A DNA stretch of 64,000 nt from Pseudomonas sp. (GCA_030699825.1 JAUYKV010000048.1:1-64000), one strand, 5' to 3'. Numbered from the stretch's first letter, positions 44,436 through 55,508 are shown. Notes: generated from the sequence alone by a model not told the origin. Numbers and translations: made by a program.

Positions 44436-44876
44436 CTACTCGGGTTTCTTCAGGCGTACAGCCAGCACGTCGCAGGGTGCACCGTGCAGCACGTCGTTGG
44501 CGGTGGAGCCGAGCAGTAATGCCAGGCCGTGGCGGCCATGGCTGCCGACGATGATCAGGTCGCAGCCTTGCTCCTCGGCCAGGCGGTGTATTTCCTGGCG
44601 CGGTTGGCCGTAAGCCAGGTGACGTCGATCTGCGCCCAGGTCGGGATATTTTCCGGCAAAGCTGTCCAGGCGTTCGCGGGCTTGTTCGAATTGCTGCTGT
44701 TGCAGCATCGACAGGTCCATTGGCACATCTCCGCCAAACGCCATGGCCATGGGTTCGACTACATGGACCACGGATAATGTGGCGTGAGTGCTCGAGGCCA
44801 GCTTCTGTGCGCGCTTCATGACTGGGTCGCATTCTTCGGTTAGGTCGACAGCGACCAGAATATGCTGGTAAGGCAT
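44436..44876 (-). CDS. Universal stress protein (UspA family)
   Basis: A 146-residue UspA-type protein. It starts MPYQHILVAVDLTEECDPVMKRA, as in UspA of Gammaproteobacteria, and ends with the nucleotide-site motif GSHGRHGLALLLGSTANDVL followed by the CDVLAVR strand. The family helps survival in stress and stationary phase, but its biochemical action is unclear. AGAAGGAG precedes the ATG. It converges on the DUF6901-like gene and diverges from the small membrane protein gene upstream. Confidence 0.92.
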   Translation of the reverse strand: MPYQHILVAVDLTEECDPVMKRAQKLASSTHATLSVVHVVEPMAMAFGGDVPMDLSMLQQQQFEQARERLDSFAGKYPDLGADRRHLAYGQPRQEIHRLAEEQGCDLIIVGSHGRHGLALLLGSTANDVLHGAPCDVLAVRLKKPE

Positions 44877-44962
44877 GGGTGGCTCCTTCTAGGGGTGACC
44901 GATGGTGATAAGTATGGCCGCATTGAGTGCTTGTAACAGGGTTATACCAGCGAGATAAATTT

Positions 44963-45400
44963 ATGCCCACATGGATCATATTGTTGCTTCTGGCTTTTGT
45001 GCTTAGCCCACTGGCCATGCTGATGCCGTCGCGGCGACAGCGTGGGCGGATGGATGTACGTTTGCAAGCCCGGCGCATGGGCTTGGCGATGCAGTTGTCG
45101 CGCGAACAATGGCCGCACTGGCTCGCCATTGAGCCGCCGGGCCAGTGTCCGCAATATCACCGGGCGCGGCGTCGTGGCCATGAAGATTGCTGGTGCTACT
45201 GGCAGGCTGAACCCGGTCAGTGGCTGAATCAATGGCGCGAGCTTTGCGACGATGTACCATTGGCCGAACAATTGGCCAGCCTTCCGGTCGATGTGTACAA
45301 GGTCGAGGCAACCGCACAGATGATTGCGCTGTATTGGGGGGAGCGGGAAGGATCGGACTCGCTGCCGACGATTGCCAGTTTCTTGCTTGCGCGTGCTTGA
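44963..45400 (+). CDS. Small conserved membrane-anchored protein, unknown function
   Basis: A 145-residue protein with one N-terminal membrane segment (IILLLLAFVLSPLAMLMPS) followed by a basic stretch (RRQRGRMDVRLQARRMGLAM) and a soluble domain rich in Trp. The N-terminus looks like an uncleaved anchor rather than a signal peptide. I know no function; the gene position matches PAO1 PA3016. The ATG at 44963 has GCGAGAT upstream. Confidence 0.7.
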   Translation: MPTWIILLLLAFVLSPLAMLMPSRRQRGRMDVRLQARRMGLAMQLSREQWPHWLAIEPPGQCPQYHRARRRGHEDCWCYWQAEPGQWLNQWRELCDDVPLAEQLASLPVDVYKVEATAQMIALYWGEREGSDSLPTIASFLLARA

Positions 45401-45458
45401 GTGACCGCTCATTGAGGCGTCAGGCAATCGAGAAAGAAAACCCGATGCAGGCACCGGG

Positions 45459-45668
45459 CTATAAATGCGGCCAGGCAGGCCGGAAAGGTTGAATCAGCCA
45501 TGCGCCGAGTGCGCTCTGGCTCCGCGCTGCATGTCCGTGATTCTTCAATAAGCGCCACTTGCTGCTGACGCCGTTCAGCGTCTGCTTGATTTGCCGGTTG
45601 TTCTGCAGGGGCCGTTCCGGGCGCTCTGGTTTACCGGCAGTTCGCTGGCCATCTGTGCCAGCGGTCAC
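45459..45668 (-). CDS. Possible small ORF in the 950-base gap before fadB (uncertain)
   Basis: A 69-codon frame with host-like codon usage (mostly G/C third positions) and a protein-like C-terminal half (NGVSSKWRLLKNHG). It begins with GTG after GGGGA, and a -10-like TATAGT lies upstream on the minus strand. A weak terminator-like hairpin (CCCGGTGCC...ATCGGGTTTTC) follows its stop near 45440-45462. I do not recognise it. The remainder of the gap, 45669-46170, contains no gene I can support. Confidence 0.25.
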   Translation of the reverse strand: MTAGTDGQRTAGKPERPERPLQNNRQIKQTLNGVSSKWRLLKNHGHAARSQSALGAWLIQPFRPAWPHL

Positions 45669-46173
45669 GTTTCCCCGTCACTATAAAAAGTCGTGTCTAG
45701 CGAAGCATGGTCGAGCGCAATTGCTTGCGTCAGCAGGTTTCGCTCGCGGCTGTGCTGGGCCGGTGCGGGGTCCATCTTTCTGTTCGATTGTGCATATGGT
45801 TCCTGGCGCAGTGCCATCAATTTTGAGCGCTGGCTGCCGGCTCGGCCGCCACCTGCAAGTCAGTGAATTCCTGGTGTTTCAGTGTGCTGATGGCCTTCCA
45901 TGCGGCTGTGCATGAAAGTCGCAGAAGATTTTTCTTGTGCGTCAGGGCGTCGTTGATGCGATCTGGCCGGGCTGCTGAAGGGGGCTGCGGCATGGCTTGC
46001 TGTTGTCGGCTAGATGTTGTTTTTTCGTTTATCGCTGCTGATGGTCACCTGATCGCTTCAATATAAGGCTATCCGTCAGCAGGAAATCTCACTCGTGTAG
46101 TCGCGGTTGCATCAAGCTACAAGCGATCAATTGACAATCTGCAGCTTTTCCTTGAAGGTGGGCGCACCCAAAT

Positions 46174-46187
46174 CAAACGGGCGTATG
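46174..46187. promoter_or_regulatory. PsrA operator candidate upstream of fadBA
   Basis: CAAACGGGCGTATG matches the PsrA motif [C/G]AAAC-N4-GTTT[G/C] with one mismatch. It lies 163 bases before the fadB start. PsrA is known in Pseudomonas to repress beta-oxidation genes and release them when long-chain fatty acids bind. psrA lies in this window at 55.8 kb with perfect copies of the same motif. Confidence 0.5.
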
Positions 46188-46350
46188 AATTGAGCGTTTG
46201 CTTAAACAGGCAGCGCCAATCCAGTCCGATTATCGCGTCGGTGGGTGTGCCAGGCTTATAAGGGTTACTCTGAAACGGCTGTGCCGTGGGGTAGTCGGCT
46301 GGTTGGCTCCGATGTGTACTGTTCAGCTTCCATACCGTGGAGATCAGTTG

Positions 46351-48498
46351 ATGATTTACGAAGGTAAAGCCATCACGGTTAAGGCTCTTGAGAGCGGCAT
46401 AGTCGAATTGAAATTCGACCTCAAGGGTGAATCCGTCAACAAATTCAACCGTCATACCCTCAACGAGCTGCGTCAGTCGGTTGATGCGATCAAGGCCGAT
46501 GCTTCGATCAAGGGCGTGATTGTTACCAGTGGCAAAGACGTGTTTATCGTCGGCGCCGACATCACCGAGTTCGTCGACAGCTTCAAGCTGCCGGACGCCG
46601 AGCTGGTGGCTGGCAACCTCGAAGCCAACAGGATCTTCAGTGATTTTGAAGACCTCGCTGTGCCGACCGTGGTCGCAATCAATGGCATCGCCCTGGGCGG
46701 TGGTTTTGAGATGTGCCTGGCGGCGGATTACCGGGTTATGGCCGACAGCGCCAAAGTGGGTCTGCCGGAAGTCAAGCTGGGTATCTACCCGGGCTTCGGC
46801 GGCACCGTGCGTCTGCCGCGCCTGATCGGTACCGACAATGCGGTCGAATGGATTGCCTCGGGCAAGGAAAATCGTGCAGACGATGCTCTGAAAATGGGTG
46901 CCGTCGATGCGGTCGTGACTTCCGACAAGCTGCAGGCCGCCGCGCTGGATCTGGTCAAGCGCGCGATTTCCGGCGAGCTGGACTACAAGGCCAAGCGCCA
47001 GCCCAAGCTGGAAAAGCTCAAGCTCAACGCCATCGAACAGATGATGTGCTTCGAAACCGCCAAGGGCTTCGTTGCAGGCCAGGCCGGCCCGAACTATCCG
47101 GCCCCGGTCGAGGCGATCAAGACCATCCAGAAAGCCGCCAACTTTGGTCGCGACAAGGCGCTGGAAGTGGAGGCCGCCGGCTTCGTCAAGCTGGCCAAGA
47201 CCCCGGTTGCCGCCAGTCTGATTGGTCTGTTCCTGAATGATCAGGAACTGAAGAAGAAGTCCAAGCACTACGACGAAATCGCCAAAGACGTGAAACTGGC
47301 TGCCGTTCTCGGCGCCGGCATCATGGGCGGCGGTATCGCCTATCAGTCGGCAGTCAAGGGCACGCCGATCCTGATGAAGGATATCCGTGAAGACGGTATC
47401 CAGATGGGCTTGAACGAGGCTTCCAAGCTGCTCGGCAACCGTGTGGCCAAAGGTCGTCTGACTCCAGCGAAGATGGCCGAAGCGCTCAACGCGATCCGTC
47501 CGACCCTGTCCTATGGCGATTTTGGCAACGTCGACATCGTTGTCGAGGCCGTGGTCGAAAACCCGAAGGTCAAGCAAGCGGTATTGGCCGAAGTGGAAGG
47601 CGCGGTGAAGGAGGATACGATCCTTGCCTCCAATACCTCGACCATTTCCATCAGCCTGTTGGCGAAAGCCCTCAAGCGTCCGGAAAATTTCGTCGGCATG
47701 CACTTCTTCAACCCGGTGCACATGATGCCGCTGGTTGAAGTCATCCGTGGCGAGAAGTCCAGCGAAGTGGCTGTTGCCACCACCGTTGCCTACGCCAAGA
47801 AGATGGGCAAAACCCCGGTCGTGGTCAACGACTGCCCGGGCTTTTTGGTCAACCGTGTGCTGTTCCCGTACTTCGGTGGTTTCTCCAAGTTGCTGGCGTT
47901 CGGCGTCGACTTCGTGCGCATCGACAAGGTCATGGAGAAGTTCGGCTGGCCCATGGGTCCGGCGTACCTGTCCGACGTGGTCGGTATCGATACCGGTCAC
48001 CATGGCCGTGATGTCATGGCCGAAGGCTTCCCCGATCGCATGGCGGTCGAAGGCCGTACCGCAGTTGATGTGATGTATGAGGCTGATCGCCTGGGCCAGA
48101 AGAACGGCAAGGGTTTCTATGTCTACGAAATGGACAAGCGCGGCAAGCCGAAGAAGGTCATCGACCCTCAGGCTTACGAACTGCTCAAGTCGATCGTGAC
48201 CGAACAGCGTGAAGTGACCGATGACGACATCATCAACTTCATGATGATCCCGCTGTGCATGGAAACTGTGCGTTGCCTGGAAGATGGCATCGTCGAGACC
48301 GCTGCCGAAGCCGATATGGGCCTGATCTACGGCATCGGCTTCCCGCCGTTCCGTGGTGGTGCGTTGCGTTACATCGACAGCGTCGGGGTGGTCGAATTCG
48401 TGGCCCTGGCCGACAAGTATGCCGATCTGGGCGCGCTGTATACCCCGACTGCCAAGCTTCGCGAAATGGCTGTCAATGGCCAGAAGTTTTTCGGTTAA
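46351..48498 (+). CDS. fadB: Fatty-acid oxidation complex alpha subunit FadB
   Basis: A 715-residue multifunctional subunit with enoyl-CoA hydratase and 3-hydroxyacyl-CoA dehydrogenase activities, and isomerase and epimerase side activities. The N-terminal crotonase domain has the oxyanion-hole region ([20 protein letters not shown]). The central Rossmann motif is [12 protein letters not shown], and the dehydrogenase signature is [13 protein letters not shown]. It forms the alpha2-beta2 complex with FadA in the cytoplasm. I chose the ATG at 46351 because GTGGAGATC precedes it and the N-terminus ([13 protein letters not shown]) matches known FaoA. Its TAA is merged with the end of element J. 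Confidence 0.96.
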   Translation: MIYEGKAITVKALESGIVELKFDLKGESVNKFNRHTLNELRQSVDAIKADASIKGVIVTSGKDVFIVGADITEFVDSFKLPDAELVAGNLEANRIFSDFEDLAVPTVVAINGIALGGGFEMCLAADYRVMADSAKVGLPEVKLGIYPGFGGTVRLPRLIGTDNAVEWIASGKENRADDALKMGAVDAVVTSDKLQAAALDLVKRAISGELDYKAKRQPKLEKLKLNAIEQMMCFETAKGFVAGQAGPNYPAPVEAIKTIQKAANFGRDKALEVEAAGFVKLAKTPVAASLIGLFLNDQELKKKSKHYDEIAKDVKLAAVLGAGIMGGGIAYQSAVKGTPILMKDIREDGIQMGLNEASKLLGNRVAKGRLTPAKMAEALNAIRPTLSYGDFGNVDIVVEAVVENPKVKQAVLAEVEGAVKEDTILASNTSTISISLLAKALKRPENFVGMHFFNPVHMMPLVEVIRGEKSSEVAVATTVAYAKKMGKTPVVVNDCPGFLVNRVLFPYFGGFSKLLAFGVDFVRIDKVMEKFGWPMGPAYLSDVVGIDTGHHGRDVMAEGFPDRMAVEGRTAVDVMYEADRLGQKNGKGFYVYEMDKRGKPKKVIDPQAYELLKSIVTEQREVTDDDIINFMMIPLCMETVRCLEDGIVETAAEADMGLIYGIGFPPFRGGALRYIDSVGVVEFVALADKYADLGALYTPTAKLREMAVNGQKFFG

Positions 48499-48640
48499 CA
48501 GGCTGTTTGAAAAACGTAGACGAGGCAGCCAGTGCAAGGCAAAAACAGGCGAAAAAGCGGAGTTTACGTGCTGTAAATGAGCAATTTGAGCCTGTTTTTA
48601 ACGCAGCAATGGCAACGCAGTTAGTTTTTCAACAGCCTGT
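48498..48640. repeat. Long-hairpin inverted-repeat element between fadB and fadA (copy J, 143 bp)
   Basis: ACAGGCTGTTTGAAAAAC (48498-48515) is inverted at 48624-48640 (GTTTTTCAACAGCCTGT). The core TTTACGTGCTGTAAATGAGC (48562-48581) is related to cores G, I and K. The whole segment can fold into one long imperfect hairpin. It sits inside the fadBA operon, starting in the fadB stop codon and ending 32 bases before the fadA ATG. Confidence 0.8.
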
Positions 48641-48657
48641 AAGCGCGCAACGACTAG

Positions 48658-49848
<1,191 letters not shown>

Positions 49849-49874
49849 TTGATCAGAGAAAGCGTTCAGAGACG

Positions 49875-49903
49875 AAAAACCGGGGCCTAGTGCCCCGGTT
49901 TTT
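49875..49903 (+). terminator. Terminator of fadBA
   Basis: AAAAACCGGGGC and GCCCCGGTTTTT make a perfect 12-bp stem around a short loop, followed by TTGTTTTTG, 26 bases after the fadA stop codon. Confidence 0.9.
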
Positions 49904-50012
49904 GTTTTTGGCCTGCCACCCATAGCGACCACTCTTCAGGCCGTCGCAACGCGACGTAAAAAATTCGCCCGGAAATTTTTGGTCGGCAGGAAAAAATTCA
50001 AGGAGCTCAGCG

Positions 50013-50249
50013 ATGCAATTACAGCCCGGCCTTTATCGCCACTACAAGGGCCCCGAGTACCGCGTGTTTGGCGTGGCCCGGCATTCCGAGAGCGAGGAAC
50101 AAATGGTGGTCTATCAGGCGCTATACGGCGATTACGGCTTGTGGGTGCGTCCGCTGGAGATGTTTTGCGCAAGCGTCGAGGTGGACGGTGAGATGGTTCC
50201 ACGCTTTGCTTTGATTCAGGCCGAAACAAGCCTGTTCGACCGGCCCTGA
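50013..50249 (+). CDS. DUF1653 family protein
   Basis: A 78-residue protein. The opening LQPGLYRHYKGPEYRVFGVA and the later VVYQALYGDYGLWVRPLEMF are the DUF1653 signature, an SH3-like beta fold. The function is unknown. AAGGAG lies ten bases before the ATG. It stands alone between fadBA and topA, as in P. aeruginosa. Confidence 0.9.
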   Translation: MQLQPGLYRHYKGPEYRVFGVARHSESEEQMVVYQALYGDYGLWVRPLEMFCASVEVDGEMVPRFALIQAETSLFDRP

Positions 50250-50370
50250 GCGCAGGTCGCGCTATCGCTGCGCTTGACCTCAGGCTGAGCGCCACTATAT
50301 ATAGCGGTGCCGCGCTGGCCGGCTACTGAAAAACCACTCGCTGGGTGATGCAGCATTGAGTGCGAACGCA

Positions 50371-50411
50371 GAATGCTTCTTTACAGCATGTAAGCTCTGC
50401 TTCTTCGGGTG
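50371..50411. repeat. Degenerate core of the hairpin element family (copy K)
   Basis: GAATGCTTCTTTACAGCATG (50371-50390) and TAAGCTCTGCTTCTTCGG (50391-50408) match the reverse complement of the core of element J (TTTACAGCACGTAAACTCCG). The surrounding sequence (TACTGAAAAACCACTCGCTG, 50324-50343) resembles the element end. The copy is decayed and occupies the topA leader region (50250-50507), where I see no clear promoter boxes. Confidence 0.5.
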
Positions 50412-50507
50412 AATTCACCTTGCCAGTTATTGCTTTGTACTATTTTCAACTGTTTGTAATGGCGCCTCTCGCCTTTCATTTATCGAATTTCAGGAATTTT
50501 CCAATCC

Positions 50508-53117
50508 ATGGGCAAATCGCTGGTCATCGTGGAATCCCCGGCCAAGGCCAAGACCATCAACAAGTATCTGGGCGACCAATACGTGGTGAAGTCGAGCATC
50601 GGCCACATCCGTGACCTGCCTACCAGTGGCTCGGCAAGTGCTGCCAAGGAACCCGTCAAGCGGGGCAAGGCAGCGGCTGGTGAAGTACCGCTGCTGTCCC
50701 CCAAGGAAAAGGCCAAGCGGCAACTGGTGGCGCGCATGGGGGTCGATCCCGAGCATGGCTGGAAGGCCAAGTACGAAATCCTTCCGGGCAAGGAAAAGGT
50801 CGTCGAAGAGCTGCGCCGCTTGGCCAAGGATGCCGACACCATCTATCTCGCAACCGACTTGGATCGCGAGGGGGAAGCCATTGCCTGGCACCTGCGCGAA
50901 TCCATTGGCGGCGACGACAGCCGCTACAAGCGCGTGGTGTTCAACGAGATCACCAAAAAGGCCATTCAAGAGGCGTTCTCCAAGCCGGGCGAGCTGGACA
51001 TCAACCGGGTCAATGCCCAACAAGCGCGGCGCTTCCTTGATCGGGTAGTGGGCTACATGGTTTCGCCGTTGCTATGGGCCAAGATCGCCCGCGGTCTGTC
51101 GGCTGGCCGCGTGCAGTCGGTGGCGGTGAAGTTGGTGGTCGAGCGCGAGAAAGAAATTCGCGCCTTCGTGCCTGAAGAATATTGGCAGGTGCACGCCGAC
51201 CTCGGTACGGCCAAGGGCGCCAATGTACGCTTCGAGGTGGCTCGCGAAAACGCTGCCGCCTTCAAGCCGCAGAATGAAGCTCAGGCGATGGCTGCCCTGG
51301 CAACGCTCGAGGCATCCAGCTACAGCATTGCCAAGCGTGAAGACAAACCAACCAGCAGCAAACCGTCGGCGCCGTTCATTACCTCCACCCTGCAGCAAGC
51401 GGCGAGCAATCGCCTGGGCTTCGGCGTGAAGAAAACCATGATGATGGCCCAGCGTCTGTACGAGGCCGGTTACATCACCTATATGCGTACCGACTCGACC
51501 AATCTTTCGGCCGATGCCGTGAGCATGGTGCGCGACTTCATCGAAGGCGAGTTCGGCAAGAAGTACCTGCCCGCCAACCCGATTGCCTACAGCAGCAAGG
51601 AAGGGGCCCAGGAGGCGCACGAGGCGATTCGTCCGTCCGATGTCAACCTCAAACCGACCCAGCTAACCGGCATGGAGCGTGACGCCGAACGCCTGTATGA
51701 GCTGATCTGGCGCCAGTTCGTGGCGTGCCAGATGCCGCCTGCCGAGTACCTGTCGACCACCGTGACCGTCACCGCCGCGCAGTTCGAGTTGCGCGCCAAG
51801 GGCCGGATTCTCAAGTTCGACGGTTACACCCGGGTGTTGCCGCAAATGAGCAAGCCGGGCGATGACGATGTGTTGCCGGACATGGCCCAGGGCGATGCGC
51901 TCAAGCTGATCAAGCTCGATCCGAGCCAGCACTTCACCAAGCCGCCGGCACGCTATTCGGAAGCCAGCCTGGTCAAGGAGATGGAGAAGCGCGGAATTGG
52001 TCGTCCGTCGACCTATGCGGCGATTATCTCGACCATTCAGGATCGCGGCTATGTTGCATTGCACAACCGGCGTTTCTATTCGGAAAAGATGGGCGACATC
52101 GTTACCGGACGTCTGAGCGAAAGCTTTTCCAACCTGATGGACTACGGTTTTACCGCCGGCATGGAAGAGCACCTGGACGACGTGGCCCAGGGCGAGCGCG
52201 AGTGGAAACATGTGCTTGACGAGTTCTACGGCGATTTCAAGAAGAAGCTCGAAGTGGCCGAGGCCAGTGACAGCGGCATGCGTGCCAATCTGCCGACGCC
52301 GACCGATATCCCCTGTCGCGAGTGTGGGCGGCCGATGATGATTCGTACCGCTTCTACCGGTGTGTTTCTCGGTTGTTCCGGCTATGCGCTGCCGCCGAAA
52401 GAGCGCTGTAAGTCGACCATCAACCTGGTGCCGGGCGACGAAATTGCCGCAGACGATGAGGGCGAGTCGGAGTCGCTGGTGCTGCTGGGCAAACATCGCT
52501 GCCAGAAGTGCGGCACCGCCATGGATGCCTACCTGATCGACGAGACGCGCAAGCTGCATATCTGCGGCAACAACCCGGACTGTACGGGCTACGAGATCGA
52601 ACAGGGGCAATTCCGGATCAAGGGCTATGAAGGCCCGAGCCTGGAGTGCGACAAGTGCGGCAGTCAGATGCAGCTGAAGACCGGGCGTTTCGGCAAGTTT
52701 TTCGGTTGCACCAACAGCGAGTGCAAGAACACCCGCAAGCTGCTGAAAAGCGGTGAGGCCGCTCCGCCGAAGATGGATCCGGTGAAAATGCCCGAACTCA
52801 AGTGCGAGAAGGTCAACGACACCTATATCTTGCGTGACGGTGCAGCGGGTTTGTTTCTGGCCGCCAGTCAGTTTCCAAAGAACCGTGAAACCCGTGCGCC
52901 GCTGGTGCTGGAGCTGATTCCGCACAAGGACGAGATCGATCCGAAGTATCACTTCCTCTGTGATGCGCCAAAGAAAGACCCGGAAGGTCGTGCGGCGGTT
53001 ATTCGCTTCAGCCGCAAGACCAAAGAGCAGTACGTGCAGACCGAAGTCGAGGGCAAACCGACCGGCTGGCGTGCCTTCTACGACGGCGGCAAGTGGAAGG
53101 TCGAAGACAAGCGCTGA
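50508..53117 (+). CDS. topA: DNA topoisomerase I
   Basis: An 869-residue type IA topoisomerase that relaxes negative supercoils. A Toprim domain opens it ([20 protein letters not shown]). The catalytic tyrosine is Tyr325 in [14 protein letters not shown]. The C-terminus carries three cysteine zinc-ribbon repeats starting near residue 603 ([27 protein letters not shown]). The ATG has a weak ribosome binding site (CAGGAATTTTCC). Confidence 0.97.
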   Translation: MGKSLVIVESPAKAKTINKYLGDQYVVKSSIGHIRDLPTSGSASAAKEPVKRGKAAAGEVPLLSPKEKAKRQLVARMGVDPEHGWKAKYEILPGKEKVVEELRRLAKDADTIYLATDLDREGEAIAWHLRESIGGDDSRYKRVVFNEITKKAIQEAFSKPGELDINRVNAQQARRFLDRVVGYMVSPLLWAKIARGLSAGRVQSVAVKLVVEREKEIRAFVPEEYWQVHADLGTAKGANVRFEVARENAAAFKPQNEAQAMAALATLEASSYSIAKREDKPTSSKPSAPFITSTLQQAASNRLGFGVKKTMMMAQRLYEAGYITYMRTDSTNLSADAVSMVRDFIEGEFGKKYLPANPIAYSSKEGAQEAHEAIRPSDVNLKPTQLTGMERDAERLYELIWRQFVACQMPPAEYLSTTVTVTAAQFELRAKGRILKFDGYTRVLPQMSKPGDDDVLPDMAQGDALKLIKLDPSQHFTKPPARYSEASLVKEMEKRGIGRPSTYAAIISTIQDRGYVALHNRRFYSEKMGDIVTGRLSESFSNLMDYGFTAGMEEHLDDVAQGEREWKHVLDEFYGDFKKKLEVAEASDSGMRANLPTPTDIPCRECGRPMMIRTASTGVFLGCSGYALPPKERCKSTINLVPGDEIAADDEGESESLVLLGKHRCQKCGTAMDAYLIDETRKLHICGNNPDCTGYEIEQGQFRIKGYEGPSLECDKCGSQMQLKTGRFGKFFGCTNSECKNTRKLLKSGEAAPPKMDPVKMPELKCEKVNDTYILRDGAAGLFLAASQFPKNRETRAPLVLELIPHKDEIDPKYHFLCDAPKKDPEGRAAVIRFSRKTKEQYVQTEVEGKPTGWRAFYDGGKWKVEDKR

Positions 53118-53166
53118 TCGGACCAGGTGCGCGTCTGCAGGTAGCAGGCGCGCGTATAGTGGCCTT

Positions 53167-53248
53167 GAGCGGCTGAGAGAAAATCGCTTGACTGCTGCGA
53201 TCGTCGCCGGGCGACTGCAACAGTGTTCGATATTTTCCCAGCCCCTGA
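53167..53248. repeat. Terminal-inverted-repeat element, short copy H
   Basis: The left end GAGCGGCTGAGAGAAAATCG (53167-53186) and the right end GATATTTTCCCAGCCCCTGA (53229-53248) are inverted versions of each other. TGCTGCGATCGTCGCCGG (53193-53210) is shared with copy I. It fills the gap between topA and the next gene. Confidence 0.7.
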
Positions 53249-53272
53249 TCGGTCTGTAGTGGAGGGCGCCTG

Positions 53273-53791
53273 ATGGCCCATGAGCTGTATACCCGCACCA
53301 ACCAGAAGCTCTTCTATGCCGGTCTGTCGCTGGAGTCCTGGCGCGCCGCGCAAGAGGGGCGGGCGGTCAATGCCCTGGCCCTGATTCAGGCCGAGCGTGA
53401 GGCGACGCTATTCCATCTCTATGGAGCACTGCTTGGCCTGTGTCACGAGATCGCCGGCTACTATCGCTTGCCGCAAAGCAGTGCGGTGCGTGCCGAGCAG
53501 TTGCTGGACAAGGCGCTGTTGGAGGCTGCTCCAAGTCCCGAGCTGGCCGAGCTTATCGAGTTGGCGCAGCAGTCGGAAAGCTGGTTGGCTCAACTGCTGA
53601 GCTCTTATGACGAGCTGTTTCAGCCGCCGCAGGCGGCGAAAAAGGTCAAGGTCGACCCGCGCACTCCCCTGATCGAGGCGCTCAGCCTGGATCGGGACGT
53701 GCCACCACTGGCGCGTGAAACCCTGGAGGTTTGGCGGCAGGAGTTGAAGGGCTTGGCCAAGCGCTTTCGCGAGTCGTTGAGTGAGTGGTGA
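53273..53791 (+). CDS. Conserved hypothetical protein (DUF6586-like)
   Basis: A 172-residue, mainly helical cytoplasmic protein. It begins MAHELYTRTNQKLFYAGLSL and continues with Leu/Glu-rich helices (ALIQAEREATLFHLYGALLG). I recognise it as the small Pseudomonas DUF6586-type protein next to topA (PAO1 PA3010 position). The function is not known. GGAGGGCGCCTG precedes the ATG. Elements H and I flank it on both sides. Confidence 0.75.
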   Translation: MAHELYTRTNQKLFYAGLSLESWRAAQEGRAVNALALIQAEREATLFHLYGALLGLCHEIAGYYRLPQSSAVRAEQLLDKALLEAAPSPELAELIELAQQSESWLAQLLSSYDELFQPPQAAKKVKVDPRTPLIEALSLDRDVPPLARETLEVWRQELKGLAKRFRESLSEW

Positions 53792-53793
53792 GC

Positions 53794-53977
53794 TGAGAGG
53801 CTAAGAAAAAATCGCTTGCCTGCTGCGACCGTCGCCGGGCGGCTGCAACTGCGTTGCGCTACGCCAAAACTTCGGTCATTTGGCTCGCCAAACTCCCTCG
53901 TTTTCACGTAGCGCGCCTTGTTTCGCTGGCCCGACGGCGCTCTCGCGACGGCCTTCGATATTTTCCCAGCCGCTGAG
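53794..53977. repeat. Terminal-inverted-repeat element, copy I (184 bp)
   Basis: The left end TGAGAGGCTAAGAAAAAATC (53794-53813) begins three bases after the TGA of the preceding gene. The right end GATATTTTCCCAGCCGCTGA lies at 53957-53976. The core CATTTGGCTCGCCAAACTCC (53877-53896) matches copies G and J. No gene is inside. Confidence 0.75.
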
Positions 53978-54048
53978 TTTGGATAAGCGGGCTAGGGTGA
54001 GCCCCGGTCGACTGTTACAATGCCGGCCTTTCGTGGAGAGCCAGTCCT

Positions 54049-54282
54049 ATGCCTACATCCTACCTTGAGATCGTCGAGTTGCCCGATGGGCGCATTGCAC
54101 TACGGCGTGCAGAAGACGAAGAAACCTTGGTGGTGCTGGACTTTTCCGCCGATGCCAAGGATTTTTTGCAGGGTCAGCATATCGAGGTAGCCAAGGCTAT
54201 GCTCAGTGTCGGCGTGCAAATGGCCGGGAAATTGGCTGAAGGTGATTTCGATCACGCGCAGGGGCCGCGCGTGCTGCATTGA
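54049..54282 (+). CDS. Conserved small protein, unknown function
   Basis: A 77-residue protein (MPTSYLEIVELPDGRIALRR, then ETLVVLDFSADAKDFLQGQH), with a beta-rich first half and a helical second half. It corresponds to the small gene next to sulA in P. aeruginosa (PA3009 position as I remember). No known domain or function. The ATG follows GTGGAGAG. Confidence 0.75.
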   Translation: MPTSYLEIVELPDGRIALRRAEDEETLVVLDFSADAKDFLQGQHIEVAKAMLSVGVQMAGKLAEGDFDHAQGPRVLH

Positions 54283-54407
54283 TTGCAGATGACTTGTCTC
54301 GACGCTGATATCGCTATCAGCAGTTGGATTTAAGTGTTGTGGCCGGTTTACGAGCCGGGTCGATAGCACCGTCTCATGCACAGTCCCTGTGCCATTGTTT
54401 GCGAACG

Positions 54408-54881
54408 CTACCCCAGGCTAATGTTGAGGCTCTGTGCCTTGCCTTGTCGTGCGGCCCGCTCCAGTTGTTCTCGGGCATGCTGCTGCAGAGGGTGCAGCCA
54501 GCTGACGACGGTGTGGCTGCGGCCCAGCTTCAGTGCTTCCTGGGCCAGTTGCAGCGCGCTTTGCTTGCCGCGTGGGTGGAGCAACAGAATGCGCTCGCGG
54601 TTGAGGCCGGCTTCGCGCAGCCAGGTTTGCGTCAGGCTGCCGGGTGGGGCGATCAGGCTCAGCCAGCGCGCATCATTATTCTGACTCAGTTCGCGGAGCA
54701 TCGGGGCAAGCAGATTCAGGCAATGACCGGCAGCTCCACGCAGTGAGATTTCACTGAAGGCTTCGGGATTCTCCTGCCAGGGTGATTCCACCACCTGGTT
54801 CAGCCGCGGCGTCACTGCTGAGGCCATTAGCCCCTCGAACAGGGGCAGCTGTGTGCGGTTTAGGGGCTGCGGGAACTGCAT
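54408..54881 (-). CDS. sulA: SOS cell-division inhibitor SulA
   Basis: A 157-residue SulA-type protein, which blocks FtsZ polymerisation after DNA damage. The central part (SLIAPPGSLTQTWLREAGLN, then VVSWLHPLQQHAREQLERAA) follows the RecA-like SulA fold. It lies 10 bases downstream of lexA and shares its SOS-controlled promoter. That arrangement is typical of pseudomonads. No separate promoter is seen. Confidence 0.9.
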   Translation of the reverse strand: MQFPQPLNRTQLPLFEGLMASAVTPRLNQVVESPWQENPEAFSEISLRGAAGHCLNLLAPMLRELSQNNDARWLSLIAPPGSLTQTWLREAGLNRERILLLHPRGKQSALQLAQEALKLGRSHTVVSWLHPLQQHAREQLERAARQGKAQSLNISLG

Positions 54882-54891
54882 GGAACCTCCT

Positions 54892-55500
54892 CTAGCGGCG
54901 GATAACGCCGACGCTCAAACCTTCGATAACCAACTCCTGATCTTCCAGATTGACTTCGATGGGGGCAAATTCGGGGTTTTCGGCAATCAGCCAGACCTTG
55001 TTGCCTTCACGCTTGAAGCGTTTGACCGTCACTTCGTCATCGATGCGGGCTACCACGATCTGGCCGTTGTGCGCTTCACGGGTGGTATGCACGGCGAGCA
55101 GGTCGCCGTCGAGAATGCCAATGTCCTTCATGCTCATGCCGCGCACGCGTAATAGGTAGTCAGCCCTGGGGCGGAAGAACTCGGGGTTGATCCGACATGA
55201 GTCTTCGATGTTCTGCTGCGCTAGAATGGGCGCGCCGGCGGCGACGCGGCCGATCACGGGTAAGCCCTCTTGCGCGTTGTTCGGTTCGTAGCCTGGGATG
55301 CGGATGCCGCGTGAGGCACCAGGGGTCATTTCGATGGCCCCTTTGCGGGCCAGGGCCTTGAGGTGTTCCTCGGCGGCATTGGGTGACTTGAAACCAAGGG
55401 CCTGAGCGATTTCCGCACGGGTTGGCGGGTAGCCGTTGTCGTCAAGGCAGTGCTTGATGAAGGCGAGAATTTCAGCTTGGCGTGGAGTCAGTTTCAGCAT
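54892..55500 (-). CDS. lexA: LexA repressor
   Basis: A 202-residue SOS repressor. The winged helix-turn-helix N-terminus is present ([20 protein letters not shown]). The self-cleavage site is Ala88-Gly89 in GRVAAGAP, and the catalytic Ser123 (GMSMKDIG) and Lys160 (VTVKRF) are in place. RecA filaments on single-stranded DNA trigger its cleavage. Two LexA boxes upstream show autorepression. sulA follows in the same operon. Confidence 0.97.
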   Translation of the reverse strand: MLKLTPRQAEILAFIKHCLDDNGYPPTRAEIAQALGFKSPNAAEEHLKALARKGAIEMTPGASRGIRIPGYEPNNAQEGLPVIGRVAAGAPILAQQNIEDSCRINPEFFRPRADYLLRVRGMSMKDIGILDGDLLAVHTTREAHNGQIVVARIDDEVTVKRFKREGNKVWLIAENPEFAPIEVNLEDQELVIEGLSVGVIRR

Positions 55501-55508
55501 GTTGGACT

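Noticed and set aside
45559-45915. 118-codon plus-strand frame in the fadB upstream gap
   Set aside because: Cys/Gly/Arg-rich composition, no ribosome binding site, no hydrophobic or domain pattern.
46117-48537. 806-codon open frame on the minus strand across fadB
   Set aside because: Antisense shadow of a GC-rich gene. fadB has full-length homology and normal codon use; the shadow is His/Val/Asp-rich with no known domain or ribosome binding site.
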